38,746 bases of DNA from Bacteroidia bacterium (GTDB lineage Bacteria > Bacteroidota > Bacteroidia > J057). The translations under genes and the position numbers were made by a program. A model generated the notes under the pieces. The model saw nothing but the letters and a program-made list of their open reading frames with translations, had not been told where the DNA came from and did no database searches. Positions 23,508 to 31,401 of this stretch are shown here, piece by piece. Where the stretch lies: positions 1 to 38,746 of the forward strand of contig JANQTF010000133.1 of assembly GCA_030731845.1 (NCBI GenBank), read 5' to 3'. Position 1 is the first letter of the stretch; every line of letters begins with the position of its first letter.

Positions 23508-24764
23508 ATGAACAAGCGATATTTCTTTTTTGCCGGCACCTTTCTCATCACGCTGCTCCTCTATGTGGATCGGGTGGCGATCTCTACGTCTAAAGATTCC
23601 ATCGCCGGAGCGTTGGCGTTGACAGACAAGGAAGTTGGCTGGGTGTTGGCGGCGTTTTCGCTGGGGTATGCATTGTTTCAAGTTCCCGTGGGGGCGTTGG
23701 GAGATCGCTTTGGCCCGAGAAAAGTGCTTGCCGGAATTATCTCCCTCTGGTCTTTGTTCACGGTGCTCACAGGGGCAGCTGGAAATTACCTGACAATGCT
23801 CCTGGCCCGATTTGCCTTTGGGGCGGGAGAGGCTGGTGCATTTCCCAATATTTCCAGAGCTGCCTACTCCTGGGTTCCCTTATCAGAAAGAGGAATTTTT
23901 CAGGGAATAAATTTCTCCGGGTCGAGGCTGGGGGCTGCTTTTGCCCTGCCTGCCATCGCTGCGCTGCTTAATTTGATGGGATGGCGAAATGTATTTTTCC
24001 TGTTAGGGGCCATTGGGATTTTTGTCGCTTTATTGTTTTGGGTATGGTTTAGAGACAAGCCAGAAGAACACAAGGGGATCTCTCAGCAAGAATGTGACTT
24101 GATCGCCGGCAATCGCGATGATGCGAAAAACAGACCGCTGCGAGACTTTTCGTGGGGAAGTGCTTTTCAGAACAAGAATATCTGGTTGCTCATGGTGCAG
24201 TACATCGGGAGTAATTTCATCTTCTTTTTTACCCTGACGTGGTTGTTTCCCTATCTCAAATCTCAGTATGAATTGGGGCTGGTGGCTGCGGGTTTTTGGT
24301 CGATGCTACCGCTGCTTGCCGGGGCGGCTGGCAACTGGGTGTCGGGATATTGGGTCGATTATTTGTATCGGAAAGGAAAAACAAACGTATCCAGAAGCCT
24401 TCCTGCCATGACGGGGTTTGTGTTGGTGGCGCTGGGGGTGCTGGGCAGTATGTTTCAGGGCGAAATCGCCGGGGCGGTCTTCTTCCTGTCACTCGCCATC
24501 TTCGGCGCGGATATGACGCTGAGTCCCTCCTGGGCTTTTTGCATAGATATTGGGCATGAGCACGCTGGCAAGGTATCTGGCCTGATGAATATGGCCGGAA
24601 ATCTCGGGGCGTTTATCACCGCGCTGGCTTTCCCTTACTTGCAAGCCTGGACTGGTTCCAACTCCCCTTTCTTCATCACGGCTGCCGTGCTGGGAGGAAT
24701 AGGCGTCCTGGCCTGGTGGAGAATGGATTCGAGGCAGACATTATTCAACGAAAAAGCAGGATGA
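23508..24764 (+). CDS. MFS transporter, anion:cation symporter-like
   Basis: A 418-residue integral membrane protein with about 12 hydrophobic helices. The loop between helices 2 and 3 carries the MFS motif GALGDRFGPRKV, and RFAFGAGEAGAFPNISRAAYSW matches the region typical of hexuronate/glucarate/phthalate-type (ACS) transporters when read in two parts. These import sugar acids with protons. It follows the kinase by 6 nt and overlaps the next gene by ATGA, so it very likely imports the substrate of this operon. The absence of a SusC/SusD pair nearby means outer-membrane entry must use another route. Confidence 0.9.
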   Translation: MNKRYFFFAGTFLITLLLYVDRVAISTSKDSIAGALALTDKEVGWVLAAFSLGYALFQVPVGALGDRFGPRKVLAGIISLWSLFTVLTGAAGNYLTMLLARFAFGAGEAGAFPNISRAAYSWVPLSERGIFQGINFSGSRLGAAFALPAIAALLNLMGWRNVFFLLGAIGIFVALLFWVWFRDKPEEHKGISQQECDLIAGNRDDAKNRPLRDFSWGSAFQNKNIWLLMVQYIGSNFIFFFTLTWLFPYLKSQYELGLVAAGFWSMLPLLAGAAGNWVSGYWVDYLYRKGKTNVSRSLPAMTGFVLVALGVLGSMFQGEIAGAVFFLSLAIFGADMTLSPSWAFCIDIGHEHAGKVSGLMNMAGNLGAFITALAFPYLQAWTGSNSPFFITAAVLGGIGVLAWWRMDSRQTLFNEKAG

Positions 24765-25801
24765 AACTCAAGGGCGTGTGCATCGGCAGTGGCTATTTTA
24801 GTCAGTTTCACTATGAAGCCTGGAGCAGAATTCCAGAGGTGAAGATCACAGCATTGGCCAGCATGGATGCTTCGCAGGGGCATGCGACCGCGCAGAAATA
24901 CCGATTGCGCTTCTATGAAGACTATCAGGAGATGCTCCTCCAGGAGCGTCCAGATTTTGTGGACATCATCACCCCGCCTGATACTCATGCCTCCATAGCA
25001 ACTTTTGCCGCTGACCTGGGCATTCAGGTAATTTGCCAGAAACCCATCACCCCAAATTTGAGCGCTTCGGTGGAAATGGTGAATCAAGTCACCCCAAAGG
25101 TGAGGATGATCGTCCATGAAAATTTTCGCTTTCAACCCTGGCACAGAGAAATTCTCCGACAAATCAGGCAAGAGAGGGTTGGAAAACTTCACCACCTTTC
25201 TTTCAGAAGCAGAATGGGAGATGGGTGGGCCGATGACGCCTATCTGGCCAGGCAGCCCTATTTCCGAACCTACCCACGGCTGTTGATTTATGAAACTGGA
25301 ATCCACTTCATTGATTTATTTCGCTGCCATACGATGCAGGAGCCGGCAGGTGTTTTTGCCCGATTGAAGCGATTGAACCCCGAAATAAAGGGAGAAGATG
25401 CAGGGATTATGATGCTGGATTTTGAGGAACCTTGCACCGCCATGTGGGATGCAGATCGCTACCACGATAACAACTACCCCAAGGACAGATACACCTTCGG
25501 GGAGTATCTTGTGGAAGGCGAGAAGGGAAGCCTCCGCCTGTATGCCGATGGCAAGATCACCTGGCAAGCGCTGGGACAACCCGAAGCAGAAATGCCTTAC
25601 AAACATGAAGACAGAGGCTTTGCCGGAGATTCCTGCTATCTCTTTCAGCGCCATGCGGTGGAAAGCCTACTCTCTGGCATGCCCGCCGAAACAGAGGCCA
25701 ATATATATCTTCACAACCTGAAGATACAGGAGGCGGTGTATCAGTCTGCAGAATCCAGACAATATGTCTCCCTTGCCTCAGACCCACAGCCTAGGTCTTG
25801 A
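24761..25801 (+). CDS. Gfo/Idh/MocA family oxidoreductase
   Basis: I use ATG 24761, inside the transporter stop (ATGA); a start at 24716 would add 15 residues overlapping the transporter and push the Rossmann motif inwards. The 346-residue protein has GSGYFSQ (9-15) for NAD(P) binding, Lys94 in CQKP where most relatives have EKP, and GIHFID with His182 and Asp185 as likely catalytic residues. Family members oxidise sugars or polyols at a hydroxyl or the anomeric carbon. As the last gene of the operon it may form a lactone or keto acid feeding the other enzymes. Substrate unknown. Confidence 0.9.
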   Translation: MKLKGVCIGSGYFSQFHYEAWSRIPEVKITALASMDASQGHATAQKYRLRFYEDYQEMLLQERPDFVDIITPPDTHASIATFAADLGIQVICQKPITPNLSASVEMVNQVTPKVRMIVHENFRFQPWHREILRQIRQERVGKLHHLSFRSRMGDGWADDAYLARQPYFRTYPRLLIYETGIHFIDLFRCHTMQEPAGVFARLKRLNPEIKGEDAGIMMLDFEEPCTAMWDADRYHDNNYPKDRYTFGEYLVEGEKGSLRLYADGKITWQALGQPEAEMPYKHEDRGFAGDSCYLFQRHAVESLLSGMPAETEANIYLHNLKIQEAVYQSAESRQYVSLASDPQPRS

Positions 25802-25816
25802 GAACAGGAAAATACG

Positions 25817-26491
25817 CTACCCAAACAAATCTCCCCGAACGTTTACGAGATTGTTTTGCAAGGCATAGACAACGAGGCCGGCGGTGTTTCGGCAATGGAG
25901 TTTCTGGAGAAGATTATTGCGGTGCCCATCCACGGTGCGGGGGCTGATGAAGAGCTTTTCGGCGATTTCGGCAGCGGTGTATTGCTCACAGATGAGCTGT
26001 AGGATTTCGGTTTCGCGCTCGGTGAGTTGCAGGGCAAAGGTGGGCTTTGCAACCATCTTTTTCACCATGTTTTCACGAATCACCTCCATGACCTGGTCTC
26101 CATAGGAAAAGCCTTTCTCGGCCACCTCGCGAATGGTGCGCTCCACATCAACAGGGAGGCTGTTTTTGGGCAAATAGCCTGAAGCTCCCAGTTCAATCAT
26201 GTTGATGATAAAGGCCTTGCTGAAGTAGCTGGAAAGAATAATCACCCGAATATCGGGAAATCGCTCTTGCAGCGCCTTGGCGGTTTCTACGCCATTCATC
26301 TCGGGCATATTGAGGTCGAGCAAGGCCACATCGGGCAGGTGGCTGGCTTGGGTGAGTTGGTCGAGTAGGTCCTGACCATGGATCGCTTCGATGGAGACCT
26401 CCACGCCTTCAAATCCTTCGACAAGCCCTCTGATTCCTTTTCGGAAGAGGGTTTCATCATCTGTGATAGCGACTCGAATGGGGAAACTCAT
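25817..26491 (-). CDS. NarL/LuxR-type response regulator
   Basis: A 224-residue regulator. The receiver domain has the acidic pair ITDDE, phosphoacceptor Asp59 in ALLDLNMPEMNG and Lys in GYLPKNSLP. The C-terminal helix-turn-helix is of LuxR type (LTERETEILQLI ... AAEIAEKLFISPRTVDGHR). Its start overlaps the stop of the histidine kinase by 4 nt, so the pair is a classic co-translated two-component system. It is convergent with the sugar-acid operon (15 nt between stops). Targets are not evident; adjacency alone does not show control of that operon. Confidence 0.94.
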   Translation of the reverse strand: MSFPIRVAITDDETLFRKGIRGLVEGFEGVEVSIEAIHGQDLLDQLTQASHLPDVALLDLNMPEMNGVETAKALQERFPDIRVIILSSYFSKAFIINMIELGASGYLPKNSLPVDVERTIREVAEKGFSYGDQVMEVIRENMVKKMVAKPTFALQLTERETEILQLICEQYTAAEIAEKLFISPRTVDGHRNNLLQKLHCRNTAGLVVYALQNNLVNVRGDLFG

Positions 26492-27285
26492 AACTTAGGG
26501 AGAAGCGGTTGGGAAAGAGGAACATCAATTTGCACCCTGATGCCCTCGCCGGGCTGGGTGTGGAGCTGATAGGCAGCTCCGATTGCTCGCAGGCGGCTGT
26601 GCAAAGTATGTAGCGCATGGTCCTTTCTGATGTTTTTTTGGCCTGATTCATAGCCTTGACCATCGTCCTGATATTGTAGGGCGATTTTGTAGGGAGACTG
26701 AAACAGATGAACATAGATTTGGCTGACGTTGGCAAAGGTAAGGGAGTTGTTGATTAATTCATCGAGAACGCGGAATAGGGTGATCTCCACGAGTTTTTCG
26801 AACTGTGGGGGTCGATCGCCCTGGCAGTCAAAGCTCACCCGGAGCTCATTGGGCCGAGACATCCTGTCGCATAGCTCTTTGAGAGCCGTGCAAAGGCCAA
26901 AGGGTTGGAGCGTTAGAGGAAGCAGGTCCTGAGACATGCGCCTCGTGCTGTGTATGGTGTCATCGACCACCTCTAGCAGGTCGGTGATGGTGGTGTTGGG
27001 CGCCTTCGCGGAGAGCCGATGAAGAAAAAGGTGAACCACATTGAGCCTGGAGCCGATTTCATCATGAAGGACTTTGGCGAAACGCTCCAACTCTTCTTCC
27101 TGCGTGAAAATCACGCCGTAAAAGAGTTGATCCTGTTCTTGTAGCTTGTCTTGCTGGGCCTTCAATTGCGCTTCGAGGTGCTTCCTTTGAGCAACATTCA
27201 GCAGCAGAGCAAGTACGATCCCGCTGAGTAGGAGGCCAAGGATACCAATCAGGATGAAATGAATAATCTCAGGGGATGATTCCAT
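26488..27285 (-). CDS. NarX/LiaS-type sensor histidine kinase (HisKA_3)
   Basis: A 265-residue kinase with one N-terminal membrane helix (about 8-30), a short coiled coil (about 31-55), then the HisKA_3 phosphorylation site LHDEIGSRLN with His74. The ATPase domain has LDELINNSLTFA (N box) and QDDGQGYES (G1 box). It has no periplasmic sensor domain, so the signal must be sensed in the membrane, by the coiled coil or through a partner. It overlaps the response regulator by 4 nt. Such small sensorless kinases are common in Bacteroidota with NarL-type partners. Confidence 0.92.
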   Translation of the reverse strand: MESSPEIIHFILIGILGLLLSGIVLALLLNVAQRKHLEAQLKAQQDKLQEQDQLFYGVIFTQEEELERFAKVLHDEIGSRLNVVHLFLHRLSAKAPNTTITDLLEVVDDTIHSTRRMSQDLLPLTLQPFGLCTALKELCDRMSRPNELRVSFDCQGDRPPQFEKLVEITLFRVLDELINNSLTFANVSQIYVHLFQSPYKIALQYQDDGQGYESGQKNIRKDHALHTLHSRLRAIGAAYQLHTQPGEGIRVQIDVPLSQPLLPKL

Positions 27286-27556
27286 ATGGGTGTGTGCAGG
27301 GGTGGCATGTCGATCATGTTCTCCGGGCTGTTTCCTCCTTTCAGAAAGAAAAAAGACGAATCAAAACGGCCCAAACTGATCCCGCAAGTTGTACTACGTG
27401 GATGGAGTCGTTGCAAGGGGAATGGGTGATGATCTTCTGGTGGAAAATAGAGGCTTCCTGAAGGCCAAACAAAGGCCGCCTTCCAAAACAGGTAAAAATA
27501 CCTGGTCAATCAGGTCAATCTGCCCGATTTCGCAAGTTCGGACTATTTACGGAGTG

Positions 27557-27564
27557 TATCTTTG
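27557..27564 (+). promoter_or_regulatory. TATCTTTG, candidate -7 element without a downstream gene
   Basis: This is an exact match to the Bacteroidota TAnnTTTG element, on the plus strand, where no plus-strand gene starts for 1 kb. The -33 position is poor (TTC instead of TTG). A tandem 9-nt-spaced GGTCAATC repeat lies about 40-50 nt upstream, where an activator could bind. Confidence 0.3.
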
Positions 27565-27572
27565 GGATGATG

Positions 27573-27596
27573 CTTCTAATTTACCTAAATTAGAAG
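27573..27596. repeat. 24-nt perfect dyad, operator-like
   Basis: CTTCTAATTTA (27573-27583) and TAAATTAGAAG (27586-27596) are exact reverse complements separated by CC. The arms are AT-rich and short-spaced, as in a dimeric repressor site rather than a terminator. It begins 9 nt after the candidate TATCTTTG element. Confidence 0.6.
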
Positions 27597-27724
27597 TGTG
27601 ATCTTCATACACGGCCGTCAACCCCCTGAAGCCTGTTTGATGTTGTTCTCATCCACCTATTACTTTTTCATATGAGCTAACCTGATTGGATGTCTGACTT
27701 TTCTCGCAAGCTTGAAGTGACAAG

Positions 27725-27759
27725 CATGAGCCATCCCGAAATTTTCAGGATGGCTCATG
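27725..27759 (-). terminator. 12-bp perfect hairpin downstream of the DUF2541-like gene
   Basis: CATGAGCCATCC (27725-27736) pairs with GGATGGCTCATG (27748-27759) over an 11-nt loop, 30 nt past the stop of the minus-strand gene. A second small hairpin (GCTTG...CAAGC, 27710-27725) abuts it. No T-tract follows on either strand, so it may stabilise or end the transcript in a non-classical way. Confidence 0.45.
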
Positions 27760-27788
27760 GCTTTGTGCAAGCGGGATAGAAGGGCAAC

Positions 27789-28211
27789 TCAATGCCTGCC
27801 CCAGAGCTCCACGGTTGCTCTGCGCCGGGCGCGATTGCGGGTATCATACACAAGCACCACCTTGGTGATGACCCGATTGTTGCCGGGCAGGTCGAGAATC
27901 GGGCTTTGCCCGCCTGCCGGAATCACACGGCGAACCTGGAGCACCTGCTCCTCCCCGTTGGCAAAGTGCACCACCATACGCGTCAGATCGATGGGGGCGC
28001 CTTTCACCTTGAGTTGAAGCGCCTTGAAGCTGCCTTCTCGCGCAGTCACGGCGATCACATCACGGTCGGTGCTGAAATTGACGACTCGCTTGCCGAGAAG
28101 CTCCCACTGCCTCAATGGATTCGCCACATGATGGGCCGAGAGGCTGGGGGCCAACATCATCAGGAGGCAAAGGAAGCTGAACGTGGCGCTGAAAATTCTG
28201 TTGTTGGACAT
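27789..28211 (-). CDS. secreted DUF2541-like protein
   Basis: Start taken at ATG 28211 (MSNNRIFSATFSFLC), which gives a clean signal peptide ending LSAHH; an upstream ATG at 28259 would put 16 non-signal residues first. The 140-residue protein continues with WELLGKRVVNFSTDRDVI, LKVKGAPIDL and ends ATVELWGRH. This order resembles the DUF2541 group of small exported beta-sandwich proteins, known from many Gram-negatives (YaaI-like) but without a known function. It stands alone, with a hairpin downstream. Confidence 0.7.
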   Translation of the reverse strand: MSNNRIFSATFSFLCLLMMLAPSLSAHHVANPLRQWELLGKRVVNFSTDRDVIAVTAREGSFKALQLKVKGAPIDLTRMVVHFANGEEQVLQVRRVIPAGGQSPILDLPGNNRVITKVVLVYDTRNRARRRATVELWGRH

Positions 28212-28599
28212 GGATGAAGAGACGTTGTCGGCGAATGAAAACATGATGCCATCATGCATCCGCTTCGCCGGATGAAATATGTCTCTTGGACCCCGATACA
28301 GCCCTGCCGTTTAAGGAAGAATTCCTAAGATTGAATAGCTGTGTGGAGTTGTTGACTCAAGGTGTTAGGTTGAGGGTACTTGCGTGCAACATATCTTTTT
28401 CTGTTTTCTCCAGATAGTCTTCCCTTAGGAAGCGGAGGAAAATAACTTCCCGATTTTGCGTAGAGATCTTGTGCGAAGACAAGGAAGGAAAACCGAGTTT
28501 GGCGAGCCAAATGAGGATTTTTCTGACGCAGGATTCGTGCAAGAGATCAAGCCAAAAGCGGATATTATTTTTTGACGCTTCCTCAGATAATCTTTCTCT
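28212..28599. other. gap between DUF2541-like and VOC genes
   Basis: About 390 nt without a supported gene. A minus-strand frame (about 28357-28590) stays open and reads somewhat protein-like, but it continues as a shadow inside the VOC gene and has no recognisable motif. A TTATTTTTTG stretch near 28566 could be a loose -7 element for the VOC gene. Confidence 0.35.
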
Positions 28600-28965
28600 A
28601 TGGCTTCTCCCGCTTTTCCCCACCTCGTTCCGGTGCTTCCTTCGTCTGACATCGCAAGGGATGTAGCCTGGTATGAAACCCATACCGGATTCACTCGCCT
28701 TGGAGGCGACCACATGTACGTCATACTGGGGCGTGGCCCGCTGGTTCTTCACCTTCAGTGGCACGCCGACACGCCGGAGGATCCCTTGCTCGGAGGATCC
28801 GTGCTGAGATGGTTTGTGGAAGACATCCACCCACTGGTAGAGGAATTTGTGGCCCGGGGCACGATTTCGCGCAGCAAACTCCAAGAAAACACGCCCTGGG
28901 GCACCCATGAGTTTGGCTTCTACGACCTCAATGGAAACGCCTTGTTTGTGGTGCAAGATGCCTGA
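28600..28965 (+). CDS. VOC (glyoxalase/bleomycin-resistance) family protein
   Basis: A 121-residue cytosolic protein opening FPHLVPVLPSSDIARDVAWYETHTGF, read in two motifs: a first strand ending in PVLPSSDI and a helix containing AWYE. The second module has VLHLQWHAD and ends THEFGFYDLNGNALFVVQDA. This is the single-module VOC fold, used by antibiotic-binding proteins and by metal-dependent lyases. The His and Glu positions (HLQW, HEFGF) could be metal ligands, but substrate cannot be told. It is convergent with the lipoprotein array, with 4 nt between the stops. Confidence 0.82.
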   Translation: MASPAFPHLVPVLPSSDIARDVAWYETHTGFTRLGGDHMYVILGRGPLVLHLQWHADTPEDPLLGGSVLRWFVEDIHPLVEEFVARGTISRSKLQENTPWGTHEFGFYDLNGNALFVVQDA

Positions 28966-28969
28966 GCCC

Positions 28970-29722
28970 TTATTCACTGGCTATAATGGCGAGCAAGACA
29001 ATGCCGCCTACCACAGAGCCAAGAATCAAAGCACCAGTTGGTGCGACACTTGAGGACGAGATATTCTGATAGCCCACCATTTTTTGGTCGCGGAACCCTT
29101 CCTGCACCGATGGAGAAAAATTAGCACCCCCAACCAGGATCACCTTGCTTCTGGTGAATGCGTCATCTATAAATACTGGCTGCGCATCTTCTCCTACTAC
29201 CCGGTAGCAGAGAAAGTTTCGGAAGGAATAGGCCGCGACAGAATCGAGCTCAATGGTTTTGTATGCATTAACTTTTTGAATGCCCTCAGGTACTGGAAGC
29301 ACGAATTCCTGAAACGTCATCTTGGATCCCGGCGCAATCAAAACGGTGGCCTGATCGCCCTCGGTGGTAGCTGTGCCCTCTGTTTCGACATAGCGAAATC
29401 CCCAGGTATCGGTCTGCGCCTGAAAGGTGGTGTTGGACACATTCTGATAGTAGGGGAGGTTGATGTCGTTGATAATCAGGCTGCTCTGCGAAAAGTCCAT
29501 CATAATGGGCTTGTCGAGCTTGTTGAGCACCGTGAACCGCACGGGATTTCGATGTCCCCAGAAATCATAGCTGATTGTGATGTCGCCGTGGTCAATCACG
29601 TGGGGGGCATCGCCTTGGTTTTCGCCTGTGTAGGCAAATTTCGAAACTTGATAATAGGTGCTCTGGCAGCCTGAGCCAAACAGCACGCTGGAAAGGAGAA
29701 GTAGAAGCACAAAACGATTCAT
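28970..29722 (-). CDS. array lipoprotein 6 (last, most diverged)
   Basis: A 250-residue member of an unrecognised family. N-terminal lipobox LFGSGC (Cys19), then YYQVSKFAYTGENQGDAP and HVIDHGDITISYDF, PIMMDFSQSSLIINDINLPYY, a middle beta-rich section, FRNFLCYRV and VFIDDAFTRS. The C-terminus ends in a hydrophobic helix (GALILGSVVGGIVLLAI) with three residues after it. It shares the whole layout with the five genes upstream but differs most in detail (STYYQVSKF, FRNFLCYR). It is the last gene of the array, 58 nt after the previous one. Function unknown; the fold is probably a beta sandwich between two membrane anchors. Confidence 0.8.
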   Translation of the reverse strand: MNRFVLLLLLSSVLFGSGCQSTYYQVSKFAYTGENQGDAPHVIDHGDITISYDFWGHRNPVRFTVLNKLDKPIMMDFSQSSLIINDINLPYYQNVSNTTFQAQTDTWGFRYVETEGTATTEGDQATVLIAPGSKMTFQEFVLPVPEGIQKVNAYKTIELDSVAAYSFRNFLCYRVVGEDAQPVFIDDAFTRSKVILVGGANFSPSVQEGFRDQKMVGYQNISSSSVAPTGALILGSVVGGIVLLAIIASE

Positions 29723-29780
29723 GGAACAAGTATTAAAAAAGTGGTGGAAGCGCTTAATTGTAGGGCAGACAAAGCGATGA

Positions 29781-30515
29781 CTAACTAGCCGCCCAAAGGA
29801 TTACGCCTATACATCCGCCAAAAACGATCAGGCCAAGAACAGAGATCTTCTCTCGGATTTTTATTGGCGAATAGGTCTGCATGGCTGTCTGTGCGTCCAG
29901 GCTTTTTTCAAAAGCGATGTCTCCCATAAGGCTCGTTGTGGTCACTTCAAAGGAATCTTCGATGAATACACGTGGAGCCCCGTCCTGATCGATCCGATAG
30001 CAGAGGTAATGCCGAAAAGTAAATGGCGGAAACTCCTCCAGGGAGCGACTTTCTGTATCCTTCACCCTCATGTCTTGTACAAGTGATGGGTCGATCCTGA
30101 ATTTTTGAAACGTCATTTCCGACTGTGGCGCGATGCTGACCTGGGCCTGGTCAAATTTGCTGAGGGCTTCCCCACGACTCAGTTCTACGATGCTAAAATC
30201 ACCCGTCACCGATCGCATTGAGGTGGTCGCGATGTTCTCATAGTAAGGGAGATTGGTTTTTCCCACGATGAGGCTGCTGCGCGAAAAATCAATAATCAGG
30301 GATTGATCCAGGCGATTGTACACCGTGAAAGCCATTAGGCCATCTTTGTCTTCCAGCTCATAGGTGATGGTAATGTCTTCATGGTCCGTGGTATTGGGCG
30401 CTTCAGTTCCATGCTCGCCCGTGTAGGCAAATTCTGAGACCTGATAGATTTTGCGTGTGCAGCTGGAAAAAATCACCGCACAGAGGAGAATCGCCAAAAG
30501 AGGAGCTTGATTCAT
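29781..30515 (-). CDS. array lipoprotein 5
   Basis: A 244-residue paralogue with lipobox VIFSSC (Cys19). Family landmarks: IYQVSEFAYTGEHGTEAP, TDHEDITITYEL, LIIDFSRSSLIVGKTNLPYYENI, SIAPQSEMTFQKF, FTFRHYLCYRIDQ and VFIEDSFEV. The last hydrophobic stretch (VLGLIVFGGCIGVILW) is followed by only AAS. It is closest to array lipoprotein 4, sharing the HGTEAP/NGTEAP loop and the EMTFQKF segment. It lies 98 nt after that gene and 58 nt before the last one. Role unknown. Confidence 0.8.
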   Translation of the reverse strand: MNQAPLLAILLCAVIFSSCTRKIYQVSEFAYTGEHGTEAPNTTDHEDITITYELEDKDGLMAFTVYNRLDQSLIIDFSRSSLIVGKTNLPYYENIATTSMRSVTGDFSIVELSRGEALSKFDQAQVSIAPQSEMTFQKFRIDPSLVQDMRVKDTESRSLEEFPPFTFRHYLCYRIDQDGAPRVFIEDSFEVTTTSLMGDIAFEKSLDAQTAMQTYSPIKIREKISVLGLIVFGGCIGVILWAAS

Positions 30516-30613
30516 GGTTAAGGAAGATAAAAAGGAGTATGTGAAGACTGGTTATGGAACGTTATCTCATAAGTAATAATAGCGAATAATCATGAAGCGA
30601 ACATCTCGTGTTG

Positions 30614-31345
30614 CTAGTCCGAGTTGACTACGATAATTGCCACCAGAGTTCCCAAAAGTAGGATGGGGCCAATCGGAGATATTTTTTCCTGAACTTTCAT
30701 GGTGGTGGAGGTTTCAAGATTTGTGAGCCTGCTCTTTTTTCCTTCAAAAAAGACATCTCCCATCATTTTCACCGATACCATCTCAAACTCATCCTCCACC
30801 AAGACCTGCGGCGCCTCTGGCTGATCTACCCGATAAGAGAGATAATGGCGAAACGAAAAGGGCTCAAAAGTGGCTAACTGATGGCTAGATACCAGTTTTT
30901 TGAGTGAATCTGGATATTCAGGCGGACGAAGGATGAATTTTTGAAAGGTCATTTCTGACCGGGGGGCAATGGTCACCTGCGCCTGATCAAATTGCGTGAA
31001 AGCTGTGCCCCGAATCGTTTCGATCAACCCATAATCGAAAGTTGTTGCGCTAAAGTTGGTGTTGGCGATGTTCTCGTAATAAGGGAAATTGGTATTCCCT
31101 GCCACCAAGCTGCTCCGTGAAAAGTCGATGATGATCGACTGATCGAGCCGATTGGCAACCGTAAAGGCCATCCTTCCACTTGGGTCATCGAGATCATAGG
31201 TGACGGTGATATCTTCGTGGTCCGTGATGTTGGGCGCTTCGGTGCCGTTCTCGCCCGTGTAGGCGAATTCTGTTACCTGATAGATCGTGCGCGAGCAGCT
31301 GGAAAACATCACAAAAGAAAGGGAGACTAAGAGCAAGTGTTTCAT
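30614..31345 (-). CDS. array lipoprotein 4
   Basis: A 243-residue paralogue with lipobox VMFSSC (Cys17). It keeps IYQVTEFAYTGENGTEAP, TDHEDITVTYDL, IIIDFSRSSLVAGNTNFPYYENI, TIAPRSEMTFQKF, FSFRHYLSYRVDQ and VLVEDEFEMV. The C-terminal helix (IGPILLLGTLVAIIVV) is followed by NSD. The middle segment between PYYENI and TIAP is the variable part among paralogues, which would fit a ligand- or partner-binding face. It follows array lipoprotein 3 by 56 nt. Confidence 0.8.
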   Translation of the reverse strand: MKHLLLVSLSFVMFSSCSRTIYQVTEFAYTGENGTEAPNITDHEDITVTYDLDDPSGRMAFTVANRLDQSIIIDFSRSSLVAGNTNFPYYENIANTNFSATTFDYGLIETIRGTAFTQFDQAQVTIAPRSEMTFQKFILRPPEYPDSLKKLVSSHQLATFEPFSFRHYLSYRVDQPEAPQVLVEDEFEMVSVKMMGDVFFEGKKSRLTNLETSTTMKVQEKISPIGPILLLGTLVAIIVVNSD

Positions 31346-31401
31346 GTTCGTGTTGATAAAAAGGTAAACTTCAAAAAGCGTCTGCGAGAGAAAACTGCCC
31401 G

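Larger units (their letters stand above)
27286..27788. other. gene-free stretch with promoter-like and dyad elements
   Basis: About 500 nt with no convincing gene on either strand. It must contain the promoter of the minus-strand kinase gene. It also holds a tandem direct repeat (GGTCAATC at 27504-27511 and 27513-27520), a plus-strand TATCTTTG (27557-27564), a 24-nt dyad (27573-27596) and a 12-bp hairpin (27725-27759), listed separately. Confidence 0.5.

Noticed and set aside
28357-28977. 206-codon minus-strand open frame reaching across the VOC gene
   Set aside because: Over half is antisense to the VOC gene, and the remainder shows no motif, though its composition is protein-like.
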